The notes under the pieces were generated by a model, which did no database searches, was not told where the DNA came from, and worked only from the letters and a program-made list of their open reading frames with translations. The translations under genes and the position numbers were made by a program. Source: an uncultured Oscillospiraceae bacterium (GTDB lineage Bacteria; Bacillota; Clostridia; Oscillospirales; Ruminococcaceae). Taken from it: 52,164 bases of DNA. Below are positions 44,078-52,164 of this stretch, piece after piece. Position 1 is the first letter of the stretch, and every line of letters starts with the position of its first letter. Where the stretch lies: assembly GCA_900547455.1 (NCBI GenBank), contig URGV01000012.1, positions 1 through 52,164 on the forward strand, in the 5' to 3' direction.

Positions 44078-44305
44078 TTATCTTTTTCGGAAAATATGTT
44101 TCAGCACAAGGCAGACAGCGACGGCAATCGCGGCGGCGATTCCGGAAAGCTGGATGCTGAGATACCAGGGCGCGGACATCGCCGCGTAAAAGTCGGGGCG
44201 CGCCTGGTAGTCCCAGTACCGGTAGAGACTGCCCGCCACAAAGGCCACGATCAAAATGCCGATGATGCAGTTGAGAATGATGTTGAGCGTCCGGTGTTGT
44301 TTCAT
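44078..44305 (-). CDS. Small two-segment membrane protein
   Basis: A 75-aa hypothetical with membrane segments at about 8-27 and 50-70 and a basic end (LKHIFRKR). The ATG has GAGG 9 nt upstream. It lies 40 nt after alaX on the same strand. No family recognised. Confidence 0.65.
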   Translation of the reverse strand: MKQHRTLNIILNCIIGILIVAFVAGSLYRYWDYQARPDFYAAMSAPWYLSIQLSGIAAAIAVAVCLVLKHIFRKR

Positions 44306-44345
44306 CTTTTTTACCTCGTAGAATCTCTGGTGTTAGTGGCTTGCT

Positions 44346-45554
44346 TTACTGTTGCACAAAGGAGAAAATTGCCTGCCGCAGCTGCTCTTCGGAGCAATCG
44401 GGCAGCTTGCCGCAGCACAGCTCCTGGTTGCCGCCGCCCTTGCCGTTTAGGGCCTTGTTGAGCGACTGGCACAGCGCGCGCAGGTCGCAGGCGGCGTCCG
44501 CCGAGCGGCACAGCGCGTAGGAGGTCACGCCGTTCTGGCTGCTGAACAGCGCGCCCACCGTCTGCGGATGGGCGGCAATCTGTGCGGCGAAGGTTTTGAG
44601 CTCGTCGGCGGAGAGGGTGTTATCGGTGACAAAGATCAGCCTGTCGCTGCCGAACGGTTCGGCCTTGGCGGCAAGGTCTTTGGCCAGCAGCGAGAAGAGC
44701 TGGCGGTTCTTGGCGGCGAGCGCCTGCTTTTTCTCGGCAAGCTCGGCTTTGAGCTTTTCGACGTTGCCCAGAGCCTCCTGCGGCTTGCAGGAGAGGGCGG
44801 CGCAGACCGATTTGATCTCCTGGCAGCGGTCGGCGACAAAGCGGAGCGCCGCCGCCCCGCACAGGAAGCTGACGCGGGTGCCGCCCTTGTATCGCTGGGT
44901 GTCGGTGATCTTGAACAGTCCAATCTCGCCGGTGCGGGCGACGTGGGTGCCGCAGCAGCCGCACCAGTCGCAGTCCTGCACCTCGACCACCCGCAGGTGC
45001 TCCACCTCCGGCTTTTTGCGCAGCGGCAGCTTCCGCAGCGCCTCGGCGTCCGGGTAGCTCACAAAGACCGGCCGGTTTTCATAGAGGATGCGATTGACCT
45101 TCTCCTCAATCTGGCGGGCCGTGGCGGGGCTCAGCTCCCCGTCCAGGTCGATGGTGTTCACCTCGTGCCCCATGTGGAAGCCGACGTTGTGCAGCCCCAA
45201 TTCGGTGAAGATGACGCCGGAGAGGATGTGCTCCCCGCTGTGAATCTGCATGTTGGCAAAGCGCTTTTCAAAGTCGATCTGCCCCTCGGTGCTTTCCCCG
45301 ACCGGAAGCGGGCGGTCGCACAGGTGGAAGATTTGATCGCCCTGCTCATAGGTGTACAGGACGTTGGAGGTCTGCTCCCCGCAGCGCAGGGTGCCGACGT
45401 CGGCCGGCTGGCCGCCGCCCTCGGGGAAAAAGCAGGTTTCGTCAAGCTCCACCGCAAAGCCGGCAAAGCCGTTTTTCTTGGCCTCCTCGCAGGAGAGGAC
45501 GGTGGCGGTGCAGCTCTTGACATAGCTGTCCAGGTCAAACAGTTTTTTGGTCAT
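44346..45554 (-). CDS. alaX: Alanyl-tRNA editing protein AlaX (long, with DHHA1)
   Basis: Removes mischarged Ser or Gly from tRNA-Ala, 402 aa, a long AlaX form. Seen are the editing-domain start ETCFFPEGGGQPADVG, the zinc motif HSGEHILSG, a second zinc motif DWCGCCGTHV, a coiled connector (AELAEKKQALAAKNRQLFSLL), and a C-terminal DHHA1 domain whose Gly-rich NGKGGGNQEL contacts tRNA in AlaRS. No aminoacylation domain is present, so it is free-standing. It follows trpS by 19 nt. Confidence 0.93.
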   Translation of the reverse strand: MTKKLFDLDSYVKSCTATVLSCEEAKKNGFAGFAVELDETCFFPEGGGQPADVGTLRCGEQTSNVLYTYEQGDQIFHLCDRPLPVGESTEGQIDFEKRFANMQIHSGEHILSGVIFTELGLHNVGFHMGHEVNTIDLDGELSPATARQIEEKVNRILYENRPVFVSYPDAEALRKLPLRKKPEVEHLRVVEVQDCDWCGCCGTHVARTGEIGLFKITDTQRYKGGTRVSFLCGAAALRFVADRCQEIKSVCAALSCKPQEALGNVEKLKAELAEKKQALAAKNRQLFSLLAKDLAAKAEPFGSDRLIFVTDNTLSADELKTFAAQIAAHPQTVGALFSSQNGVTSYALCRSADAACDLRALCQSLNKALNGKGGGNQELCCGKLPDCSEEQLRQAIFSFVQQ

Positions 45555-45573
45555 GGCGCGCTTCCTTCCCTTA

Positions 45574-46617
45574 TTACTTGGCTGCCGGCAAAAAGCCGAT
45601 CTTCTTGTAAACCTTGTCCAGGGTGCGCTGGGAGATGGCGCGGGCCTTCTCGGCGCCCTCGCGGTAGCAGCTTTCCAGATAGCCCTTGTCGGCCATCAGG
45701 CGTTCGTACTCCTCGCGGATGGGGCGCAGCTCCTCGGCCACCGCCTCGCCGACGGCCATTTTGAAGTCGCCGTAGCCGCGGCCCGCAAACTCCTGCTGAA
45801 TCTCGTCGAAGCTCTTGCCAGTGACGGCGCTGTAGATGCTCATCAGGTTGTTGATGCCGTCCTTGCCCTCGCGGTAGACGACCTCCGCCTCCGAGTCGGT
45901 GACGGCGCTCTTAAACTTTTTGATGATGCTGTCCTTCGGGTCGAGCAGAAAGACGGTCGCCTTGACGTTCTCGTCCGATTTGGACATCTTCTTGGTCGGG
46001 TCGGCCAGCGACATGATGCGGGCAGAGGTCTTGGGGATGTAGGCCTCCGGCAGGCGGAAGGTGTTGCCGTAGAGACCGTTGAAGCGGATGGCGATGTCGC
46101 GGGTCAGCTCCAGGTGCTGCTTCTGGTCCGCGCCGACCGGAACCAGGTCGGTCTGGTAAAGCAGGATGTCGGCTGCCATCAGCGACGGATAGGTGAACAG
46201 GCCGGCGTTGATGTTGTCGGCGTGCTTGGCGGATTTGTCCTTAAACTGGGTCATGCGGGAAAGCTCGCCGAACTGGGTGTAGCAGTTGAGCACCCAGGCC
46301 AGCTCCGCGTGGGTGCTGACGTGGCTCTGGATGAAGGTGATGCTCTTTTTGGGGTCGATGCCGCAGGCCAGCATCAGCGCATAGGCCGAGAGGGTGTGGG
46401 CCTTGAGTTCCTTCGGGTCCTGGCGGACGGTGATGGCGTGCTGGTTGACGATGCAGTAGGCGCAGTTGTACTCGTCCTGCAGCGGGCCCCAGTTTTTGAC
46501 CGCGCCCAGGTAGTTGCCCAGGGTGAATGCGCCGCTGGTCGGCTGGATGCCGGAGAAGATGACCTTTTTGCGCTCCGGTTTGACTTCGGTGTTGGGGGTG
46601 AGATTCTGGTTTTCCAT
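45574..46617 (-). CDS. trpS: Tryptophanyl-tRNA synthetase
   Basis: Class I aminoacyl-tRNA synthetase, 347 aa. The HIGH-like motif appears as PTSGAFTLGNYLGA and the KMSKS motif as PTKKMSKSDEN. Substrate-pocket segments QSHVSTHAELAWVLNC and DLVPVGADQKQHLELTRDIA are intact. The ATG at 46617 has an AGGAG site; a longer in-frame ORF runs back into the T-box and is rejected. Expression should be controlled by the T-box directly upstream. Confidence 0.95.
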   Translation of the reverse strand: MENQNLTPNTEVKPERKKVIFSGIQPTSGAFTLGNYLGAVKNWGPLQDEYNCAYCIVNQHAITVRQDPKELKAHTLSAYALMLACGIDPKKSITFIQSHVSTHAELAWVLNCYTQFGELSRMTQFKDKSAKHADNINAGLFTYPSLMAADILLYQTDLVPVGADQKQHLELTRDIAIRFNGLYGNTFRLPEAYIPKTSARIMSLADPTKKMSKSDENVKATVFLLDPKDSIIKKFKSAVTDSEAEVVYREGKDGINNLMSIYSAVTGKSFDEIQQEFAGRGYGDFKMAVGEAVAEELRPIREEYERLMADKGYLESCYREGAEKARAISQRTLDKVYKKIGFLPAAK

Positions 46618-46690
46618 GTTGTGCTCCTTCTTTCTAAGTAGTGATGATGACGCATGTGCAGCCGGTGAGCAGAGGGTGCGCCAAAAAAGA

Positions 46691-47012
46691 AAAGCTCTTG
46701 TCTCCATTTTCCGGCAAAGATTGCCGGAAAACAGGGACAAGAGCTTTTTTTCTCCTGCGGTGCCACCCATCTTGGTTTTGCGTTCCCGCAAAACCCGCCT
46801 TGTGGAAATCGGGACTGCTCCGAATTTCCGCTGCCGGATAACGGTGCAGCAGCCGTCGGCGCCTACTGCAAACAGAAAGGTCTGGTTCGGGCCGCCCTCG
46901 TAAGGCCATTCAAAACAGCCGCTGCCGCCGCGCTTTCACCTTGCCGCGGCTCTCTGCAGGACAGGTCGTGCTGTTTTTACTTTTCTTACTCATCGGTTTC
47001 GCTGTGAAATTT
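46691..47012 (-). promoter_or_regulatory. T-box riboswitch of trpS (tRNA-Trp specific)
   Basis: Leader RNA that binds uncharged tRNA and switches off a terminator. The conserved T-box appears as GGGTGGCACCGC (46768-46757, minus strand). A specifier codon TGG (46908-46906), in GAATGGCC, matches tryptophan. The stem I motif AGAGAG with GGTGAAAG, and the AGTA upstream of the antiterminator (46867-46864), are also present. It ends in a strong terminator hairpin with an AAGCTCTTGTC arm and T residues (46750-46691). Confidence 0.93.
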
Positions 47013-47018
47013 AAGTTT

Positions 47019-47047
47019 ATGATACTCCAAAGCGCCCAAAAAGTCAA
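47019..47047 (-). promoter_or_regulatory. trpS T-box promoter
   Basis: Minus-strand TTGACT (47047-47042) and TATCAT (47024-47019), spaced 17 bp. Confidence 0.65.
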
Positions 47048-47270
47048 CACTGTATTCCAAAATGGATAAATTGGGCGGGAAATAACAAAATGGGAAGGAT
47101 TGTCAGGGCAGATGTAGGAAAGGGGAAAAGGCTGTCCAACACTTTTCAGGAAGGGGCAGGATTCGATCAATTTACGGTTGTCCATCCGACAATCTATTTT
47201 TGCGCACCGTGCTATGATTTTAATAAGGCGGAGCGGTTCAGTTTTATTTTGCGAGATCAGTTCGCAAAAT

Positions 47271-47626
47271 AAAAGTTTTGGTCAAGCTTTTTCAAAAGCT
47301 TGTGGTTTCCAAAGGCAAAGCCTTTGGTCGCCATGTCACGCTTTTGCTTTGTTTATGCAATTGGCTTTGTGTTGCGTGACCCGAAGTTGAACTACGTTCA
47401 ACTTCCCGGGTTTGTAGAAAAACGGGCGAAATACCTTATCGTCAGGCGCCAAGTCGTGCTTAAACGTTCTGCTGTATTTTACTTTTGTCTTGCACGACAT
47501 AAAATTGAACAAAGTTCAATTTCCCTAGTTTGTGCGGGGCTTTTGTAAGAGAAAAGCCCCCTAGATAAGCTTTCGATTCTCACAATCCAGAAAAACCTCC
47601 CAGTGGGAGATTTTTCTGCTGTAGAA
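47271..47626 (-). repeat. Hairpin-array element, copy B (inverted)
   Basis: Read on the minus strand it follows copy A from its first hairpin (arm CAGAAAAATCTCCC) through GGGGCTTTT-ctcttac-AAAAGCCCC and AAATTGAAC with GTTCAATTT (47502-47522) to CCAAAGGC with GCCTTTGG and the final AAGCTTTT/AAAAGCTT pair. It carries an extra block of about 80 bp with a second GAAGTTGAAC/GTTCAACTTC hairpin (47383-47405). This element plus AT-rich sequence at 47048-47270 fills most of the gap between the trpS leader and spoIIE. Confidence 0.85.
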
Positions 47627-47833
47627 GAAAAAGCCTCGTGAGCATGCGGTTCGTCAGGGAGACAGCGCAGCGACGCTCCCCTTTCACCAGAACAAAAAGG
47701 ACAAGCTCCCACCAACCGATCAGGTTAGAACAAAAACAGTTTTATAACCCAATTTTGTAAAATCCACGGCGGCTTGCAAAAAGCCGCCGTGCGGCAATCG
47801 CAACCCAAGAAAAAGAAAAGGGAGGATGTGCAA
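47627..47833 (+). other. spoIIE upstream region
   Basis: No gene is supported. A perfect 11-bp hairpin, CACGGCGGCTT (47765-47775) with AAGCCGCCGTG (47781-47791), lies in the presumed leader just before the spoIIE ribosome binding site. I see no clear Spo0A box or promoter. Confidence 0.5.
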
Positions 47834-50224
47834 ATGAAAAACAGAACGGATTTTGTAAGCGTTGGAGTGAAGGAACAGCTGGTGCAGGCGGTGCGCAACC
47901 AGTGGGAAGCGGCGCGCGCGGTGCTGTGGGCGCTGCTGGGCCTGGTGGTGGGGCTGGGCAACATGATGCTGGAGATTTCCCCCTTCGGCGCGGCGCTGTG
48001 CGCGGCGGTTCCGCTCAAAAATCTGGTCCCGGCGGCGCTGGGCAGCGCGGTGGGCAGTCTGCTGCTCTCCGGGCTGGTGGGGGGAAACTTCACCATCAAG
48101 TACGCGGCGGCCATCCTTCTGATTGTGGTGGTGCGCCGCATGGGGCGCGAACAGCTGCAGCGCTGGTCGGATTACCGCCCGCTGGTGTCGGCGGCGCTGG
48201 CTTTTTTGGGGCTGCTGCTGCCGACCGCGGCAATGCTGCTGGCCCAGCCGTTTTCGGCCTACAAGCTGGTGCTGGCATTGGCCGAGGCGACGGTGGCGGG
48301 GGCCTGCGCCTACTTTCTGGACCGCAGCCTGCGGGCCTTCTCGCTGGGGCAGGGGCTGTTCACCCTCACCCGTGCCGACTTTATCAGCGTGGTGCTGACC
48401 GCCTGCATCGTGGTGGTCTCGCTGAGCAACATCACCTTCGGCGGCATCTCGTTTGGCAGATTGCTGGCGGCGGCGTTGGTGCTGCTGTGCGCCCTGCTGG
48501 GCGGCGAGCGTTGGGGCGCCATCGCGGGCATCGTCTGCGGTACGGCGGTCAGCCTGGCGCTGTTCCCAAAGGTGCAGCTGTTGGGGATCTACGCGCTGGC
48601 GGGGCTGGCGGCGGGGGTCTTTTCCAGCCTGGGCAAATTTGGCTGCGCAGGGGCCTACGCCATGACCTTCGGGGCGATGTGCGTCATCACCGCCCCGGCC
48701 CCGGTGCTGCCGCTGCTGTACGAGACGCTGATCTGCACCGTCGGGCTGATGCTGCTGCCCGACCGGGTGCTGAGCGCCCTGCGCGCCAAGGTGCTGCGCC
48801 AGCCGGAGGACATGTCCGGCAAGAGCGTGCGCCAGCTGATACTGGAGCGGTTGGGGGAGGCTTCCCAGGCGCTGCGGGAGATTGCCCGCACCACCCAGGC
48901 GGTCTCGCAGCGGCTGGACAAGGCCAGAGCGGGGAGTTTAGAACAGGTCTACGACAACGCGGTGGACGCGGTCTGCCTAAAGTGTGGTCTGAAAACCCGC
49001 TGCTGGCAGCAGGAGTACAGCGACACCGCCAACGTCTTCAACCACCTGACCCCGGTGCTGCGGCAGAACGGCAGCGTGTGCGAGGAGGACTTCATCTACC
49101 CGCTCTCGGCGCGGTGTACCCGGCGCGCGCAGCTGGCCCAGCAGGTGAATGCCGGCTATCAGGAGATGACCAAGAAGGAGGGGATGAGCCGCAAGGTGGC
49201 GCGGGTGCGCTCGGTGGTGACCGACCAGTTTGAGGGCCTGGGCGAGCTGCTGGAAGGGCTGTCCCGGGAGCTGTGCAGCATCGGCGGATATGAGGAGCGC
49301 ACGGCGGCGCGGGTGCAGGAATATCTGGAGCAGGAACGCTGTCCGGCCAAACACAGCGACTGCTACCGCGACCAGGAGGGAAGAATCTTTGTGCGGATCG
49401 ACCTTGCGCCCTATCGGGTGGCGCGGCTGGACCTTGCGCGGATGGCCAAGGAGCTTTCTCAGGTGTGCGGCTGCGACTTTGACCTGCCGCAGAAAACCGA
49501 GCGCACCGAGCCCAACGCCGCCGGGGAGCAGGAGCGGTTGATTCGCCTGAGCTTCCGGGAGAAGGCGGCCTATCAGGCCGAGTACGCCTGCTCCCAGCAC
49601 ATCTGTCAGGGCTGCAGGCTGTGCGGCGACGCCTGGCAGGGCTTTACCGACCAGCGTTCGGTGGCGCACATCGTCCTCTCGGACGGGATGGGCAGCGGGA
49701 CGGCGGCGGCGGTGGATTCCAACATGACCGTCTCGCTGATTGTCAAGCTCATCGAAGCCGGGGTGGACTATACGGCGGCGCTCAAGATTGTCAATTCGGC
49801 GCTGCTTGTCAAGTCCGGGGAGGAGTCGCTCTCGACGGTGGACATCGCCGCGGTCAACCTCTACACCGGACAGGCCCACTTTTACAAGGCGGGGGCTGCC
49901 CCCACCTTTATCCGCCGGGGCAGCCGGACGGGGATGGTCGAGTCCACCTCGCTGCCGGCGGGCATTTTGACCGCGGTGGAGTTTGAAAAGAGCAGCGTCC
50001 AGCTGCGGGACGGGGACCTGATTGTGATGGTATCCGACGGGGCGACCGCCTGCGGCAGCGAGTGGATAGGGGCGGTGATCGACCACTTTGCCCCCGACGG
50101 CGACCTGCAGGCACTGTGCGACGACATCGCCTCCACCGCCCGCCTGCGCCGCAACGACAACCACGACGACGACATCACCGTGGCCGCCTGCCGGATTCAA
50201 AGGAGTGAGATTGGGATTGCATAA
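47834..50224 (+). CDS. spoIIE: Stage II sporulation protein E (SpoIIE phosphatase)
   Basis: Membrane-bound PP2C phosphatase that dephosphorylates SpoIIAA and activates sigma F in the forespore, 796 aa. The N-terminal third has about ten membrane segments, a central regulatory part contains Cys-rich pieces (CLKCGLKTRCWQQ and CSQHICQGCRLCGD), and the C-terminal PP2C domain has SDGMGSGTAAA, LSTVDIAAVNLYTG and IVMVSDGAT with metal-binding Asp residues. The ATG at 47834 has GGGAGG 8 nt upstream. This is the clearest sign that the organism forms endospores. Confidence 0.95.
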   Translation: MKNRTDFVSVGVKEQLVQAVRNQWEAARAVLWALLGLVVGLGNMMLEISPFGAALCAAVPLKNLVPAALGSAVGSLLLSGLVGGNFTIKYAAAILLIVVVRRMGREQLQRWSDYRPLVSAALAFLGLLLPTAAMLLAQPFSAYKLVLALAEATVAGACAYFLDRSLRAFSLGQGLFTLTRADFISVVLTACIVVVSLSNITFGGISFGRLLAAALVLLCALLGGERWGAIAGIVCGTAVSLALFPKVQLLGIYALAGLAAGVFSSLGKFGCAGAYAMTFGAMCVITAPAPVLPLLYETLICTVGLMLLPDRVLSALRAKVLRQPEDMSGKSVRQLILERLGEASQALREIARTTQAVSQRLDKARAGSLEQVYDNAVDAVCLKCGLKTRCWQQEYSDTANVFNHLTPVLRQNGSVCEEDFIYPLSARCTRRAQLAQQVNAGYQEMTKKEGMSRKVARVRSVVTDQFEGLGELLEGLSRELCSIGGYEERTAARVQEYLEQERCPAKHSDCYRDQEGRIFVRIDLAPYRVARLDLARMAKELSQVCGCDFDLPQKTERTEPNAAGEQERLIRLSFREKAAYQAEYACSQHICQGCRLCGDAWQGFTDQRSVAHIVLSDGMGSGTAAAVDSNMTVSLIVKLIEAGVDYTAALKIVNSALLVKSGEESLSTVDIAAVNLYTGQAHFYKAGAAPTFIRRGSRTGMVESTSLPAGILTAVEFEKSSVQLRDGDLIVMVSDGATACGSEWIGAVIDHFAPDGDLQALCDDIASTARLRRNDNHDDDITVAACRIQRSEIGIA

Positions 50225-50228
50225 AAAG

Positions 50229-50263
50229 AACCGCCCCGCGCCAAAGTCTGGCGCGGGGCGGTT
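50229..50263. terminator. spoIIE terminator
   Basis: A perfect 15-bp GC-rich stem (50229-50243 with 50249-50263) starting 5 nt after the stop codon, with a short T tail. Confidence 0.85.
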
Positions 50264-50275
50264 TGGCTGTCACAG

Positions 50276-50506
50276 TCATCTGCTTAAAAAGCAGGCCAGA
50301 GCCACAGCTCCGCAAAGAAACTTCACCAGAATTTCGGCGAGCTCGGTTCGTTCCTCCTGCGGCTTCATCGCGTTTTGTACAAGGAACAGGAGCACCGACA
50401 CAAGATAGGCTACCCCGGCCCAATAGGCAGCGAGAAGGCCGAAGGCTACTCCGGCGAGCATGACGACGACCAGCAGAACATTTAATGCAATCAGAAATTT
50501 TCTCAT
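50276..50506 (-). CDS. Small membrane protein (76 aa)
   Basis: Hypothetical with two strong N-terminal membrane segments (LIALNVLLVVVMLAGVAFGLLAAYWAGVAYLVSVLLFLV) and a third weaker one at the C-terminus. The ATG at 50506 has AAAGGA 8 nt upstream; upstream in-frame codons run through the preceding gene. It ends close to the spoIIE terminator. Confidence 0.65.
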   Translation of the reverse strand: MRKFLIALNVLLVVVMLAGVAFGLLAAYWAGVAYLVSVLLFLVQNAMKPQEERTELAEILVKFLCGAVALACFLSR

Positions 50507-50517
50507 GGATTTTTCCT

Positions 50518-50658
50518 TTAGATTTCCAGAAACCACCACAGTAGGAGGATCCCCGACAGCAGATGGGAAAAGTAGGCGGGGAGCCAATGCAGCTTTACCG
50601 AAAGAAAAAGGATTCCGACAACGACCCATGGAAGAATGGAAGCGAGTTTTTGGGGCAT
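50518..50658 (-). CDS. Very small membrane protein (46 aa)
   Basis: Frame start MPQKLASILPWVVVGILFLSV, then LHWLPAYFSHLLSGILLLWWFLEI: two membrane segments and almost nothing else. AGAGGA lies 8 nt before the ATG, and the spacing to both neighbours is short (11 and 27 nt), so it fits the run of small membrane genes. Confidence 0.6.
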   Translation of the reverse strand: MPQKLASILPWVVVGILFLSVKLHWLPAYFSHLLSGILLLWWFLEI

Positions 50659-50685
50659 GGGAAATTCCTCTCTTTCGAGCAGGGG

Positions 50686-50949
50686 TTATTGGGGCATCTG
50701 TACCCAGAAGTTATATAGAGAAACGATAAGAGCGATGGGGATAAAAATCAGTTCAAAGATGTCCATTTTTCCCAGCGGCTGCTTTTTCTTTCGCCAGCGG
50801 AAAAGGATCTGCACCCAATTGATAAAAAGCATGACGAAAAGGATGGGAAGAGTAAAATCCTCTGACAGATGACCAGTGACAATCAGCAGGAGCACTACGA
50901 ACACAGCGATCGACCAAATCCAGGAAATAAAATTGAACAGCCTCGACAC
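50686..50949 (-). CDS. Small membrane protein (87 aa)
   Basis: Starts with GTG after a perfect AAAGGAGG at 8-nt spacing. Three membrane segments (WIWSIAVFVVLLLIVTG, LPILFVMLFINWVQILF and IFIPIALIVSLYNFWV) with a basic loop RWRKKKQ between the last two. First gene of the 50949-50276 run; a TATAAT on the minus strand (51069-51064) could be its promoter. Confidence 0.68.
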   Translation of the reverse strand: MSRLFNFISWIWSIAVFVVLLLIVTGHLSEDFTLPILFVMLFINWVQILFRWRKKKQPLGKMDIFELIFIPIALIVSLYNFWVQMPQ

Positions 50950-51206
50950 AGCAAGGACCTCCTTTCAGGGGCAACGCAGGTAGGAGTTGGGGCGTAGGAA
51001 AGAGACTTTTTCTGATGCAGGGAGCTTTTTTGTTTTCTCATCATCAAAATATCCGACACTTTTATTATAGCATCCCCCGCAGCTCAAAACCATCGACGAA
51101 ACCGACAAAGTTTGCCAACCGTTTCGCACCATTCCGACAAAAAAAGAAGGCCCCCGCGCAGCGGAAGGCCCTCCGGTCAATCAGAAAGAAGCTGTGTCAA
51201 AAAGCG

Positions 51207-51464
51207 TTAGGCAAAAAGGGCCATCCCCAGCGTGATGAGGGAGAGCACCAGCCCCAGGCAGCAGAAGCAGAACAGGCCGAGCCAGAATTTGCGGCCGGTG
51301 GTTCTCCATGCCCAGAAGGTCCAGACGGGCAGCAGGATGTTGACCGCAAGGCTGAACAGCTGCGAGACCGGTTCCGGGAACAGGCCGGTGAAGGCGTTCA
51401 CCAACACCAGAATGAGGGCGATGACAAAGATGATGAGCCAGACAAGCTGGGTGGATTTTTTCAT
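51207..51464 (-). CDS. Small membrane protein (85 aa)
   Basis: Three membrane segments (LVWLIIFVIALILVLVNAF, LFSLAVNILLPVWTFWAW and FWLGLFCFCCLGLVLSLITLGMALF). GGAGG precedes the ATG at 51464 by 7 nt. No family recognised; it resembles its upstream neighbour only in size and topology. Confidence 0.68.
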   Translation of the reverse strand: MKKSTQLVWLIIFVIALILVLVNAFTGLFPEPVSQLFSLAVNILLPVWTFWAWRTTGRKFWLGLFCFCCLGLVLSLITLGMALFA

Positions 51465-51497
51465 GTGTTTTCCTCCTGTCTTGATGGGCGGCATGGG

Positions 51498-51743
51498 TTA
51501 AACCAGCAGGATGGCGATCTGCAGCAGGATGACGATGGCGCACAGGCCGATCAGCACCAGCGAGATTTTGCGCCGGTCCTCCCGCCACTCCAAAAATTCC
51601 ACAATGCCGAAAACAAGAAAGGAGATCATGCTGACGGCGGCATTGACGGTGTCGGGAATCCAGCTGGTGAACAGGCGCAGTACCAGCACAATGAGCAGCA
51701 AAGCCCAAAAGATGCACAAAACAATCGCTCTGCTTTTTTTCAT
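51498..51743 (-). CDS. Small membrane protein (81 aa)
   Basis: Three membrane segments (AIVLCIFWALLLIVLVLRLF, AAVSMISFLVFGIVEFL and ISLVLIGLCAIVILLQIAILLV) with the charged loop EWREDRRK. GGAAGGA precedes the ATG. It lies 33 nt before the 85-aa gene and is likely co-transcribed with it. Confidence 0.68.
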   Translation of the reverse strand: MKKSRAIVLCIFWALLLIVLVLRLFTSWIPDTVNAAVSMISFLVFGIVEFLEWREDRRKISLVLIGLCAIVILLQIAILLV

Positions 51744-52028
51744 AAGTCACATTCCTTCCGGTGATAGATTTGGTTGAGGGGTTCCATCGGTTATTATAAC
51801 ACCTTCGCAAGAAAAAAGCCAGAGTGAAATTTGCCGAAAAAGCGGGCGAGGGATATTTGGTGAGAAAAAAGGAGCGGGGGTCATTCCAGCCGGAATGGCC
51901 CCCGCTCCTTTATGAGGTTCATTGTCATTGAGCCGTTAGTGATGGGTAGGGATTGAAGAAGAATTTGCGAAGGACGGTTGGGAGTTTTGTACAGCTGCGC
52001 ATCGTATGTTCACAGGGCTTTTGGCTCT
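51744..52028. other. Gene-free region before the last hairpin element
   Basis: Apart from the terminator-like hairpin at 51868-51911 I see no gene, promoter of note or repeat in these 285 bases. Confidence 0.5.
51868..51911. terminator. Long terminator-like hairpin
   Basis: A 20-bp stem (51868-51887 with 51892-51911), with one G-T pair, flanked by A and T residues. No plus-strand gene precedes it nearby, so on the minus strand it may end a gene lying beyond the window. Confidence 0.7.
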
Positions 52029-52164
52029 GCAGCAGCAAAATCTCCCACTGGGAGGTTTTGCTGGGCTATACAAAATGGGAGTTTCCAAGGGGGCTTTTCT
52101 CTTACAAAAGCCCCCTCTTTTGAAAGCTGATTTTCAGCTTTCAAAATTCACCCGCAAAGGTGCC
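52029..52164 (+). repeat. Hairpin-array element, copy C (cut by window end)
   Basis: Starts as copies A and B do: CAGCAAAATCTCCC (52033-52046) with GGGAGGTTTTGCTG (52050-52063), then AGGGGGCTTTT-ctcttac-AAAAGCCCCCT (52088-52116), then a third hairpin TTTTGAAAGCTGA with TCAGCTTTCAAAA (52118-52146). Confidence 0.8.

Noticed and set aside
46514..46903. A 129-aa frame opposite the trpS T-box
   Set aside because: It mirrors a structured leader RNA and has no coding features.
47627..47833. Spo0A box upstream of spoIIE
   Set aside because: No TTCGACA-type or TGTCGAA-type sequence is present in this interval.

Overview
This 52 kb window looks like a chromosomal segment of an endospore-forming Clostridia bacterium, most likely in the Oscillospiraceae/Ruminococcaceae. 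Supporting signs are spoIIE, a class III fructose-1,6-bisphosphatase, a PfoR-type membrane protein with a GlnK/GlnL-type two-component system, a T-box leader on trpS, GC-rich genes set in AT-rich intergenic DNA, and strong AGGAGG ribosome binding sites. I see no phage, plasmid, transposase, CRISPR array, rRNA or tRNA gene.

Layout. 1-275: hairpin and tandem-repeat DNA. 276-3954: GlnK/GlnL-like kinase and regulator, then pfoR. 4115-6707 (minus): ogg, a GH18 lipoprotein and a MarR regulator. 6976-7362: an orphan BlaI/MecI repressor. 7507-11151 (minus): rlmB and a 940-aa protein that reads as a P-type ATPase whose catalytic motifs have all been replaced. 11167-11636: long repeats. 11637-12959: an S66 peptidase and a small membrane protein. 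12960-13569: an AT-rich gap with DnaA-box-like sites. 13570-21912 (plus): htpG, a sirtuin, a small acidic protein, secA and fbp. 22391-28723 (minus): a polyamine operon with speD, speA, speE, speB, a carboxynorspermidine dehydrogenase and nspC, preceded by a roughly 385-nt transcription unit that looks like a structured RNA. 29263-31749 (minus): mtnN-luxS and a CofE-like protein. 31872-33563 (minus): an Imm5-like protein, an esterase and a hypothetical. 33696-42576 (plus): a tandem GNAT, a nucleotidyltransferase, a HAD phosphatase, an operator-flanked antiporter-TetR pair, a C_GCAxxG_C_C protein with a TDT transporter, an M14 deacylase, a lipoprotein and a GNAT. 42663-47047 (minus): T-box-trpS, alaX and three small genes. 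47834-50224: spoIIE. 50276-51743 (minus): five very small membrane proteins.

How the genes work together. The polyamine block and mtnN-luxS form one metabolic unit. SpeA and SpeB make putrescine from arginine via agmatine, and SpeD and SpeE add an aminopropyl group from S-adenosylmethionine. The dehydrogenase/NspC pair offers a second, SAM-independent route to the same kind of product. MtnN removes the methylthioadenosine that SpeE makes, and MtnN plus LuxS recycle S-adenosylhomocysteine.

The most unusual items are the catalytically dead P-type ATPase-like protein, the unclassified RNA unit upstream of speD, and three copies of a modular hairpin-array element (about 22111-22389, 47271-47626, and 52029 to the window end). 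All functional calls rest on reading motifs by eye; no database search was possible.
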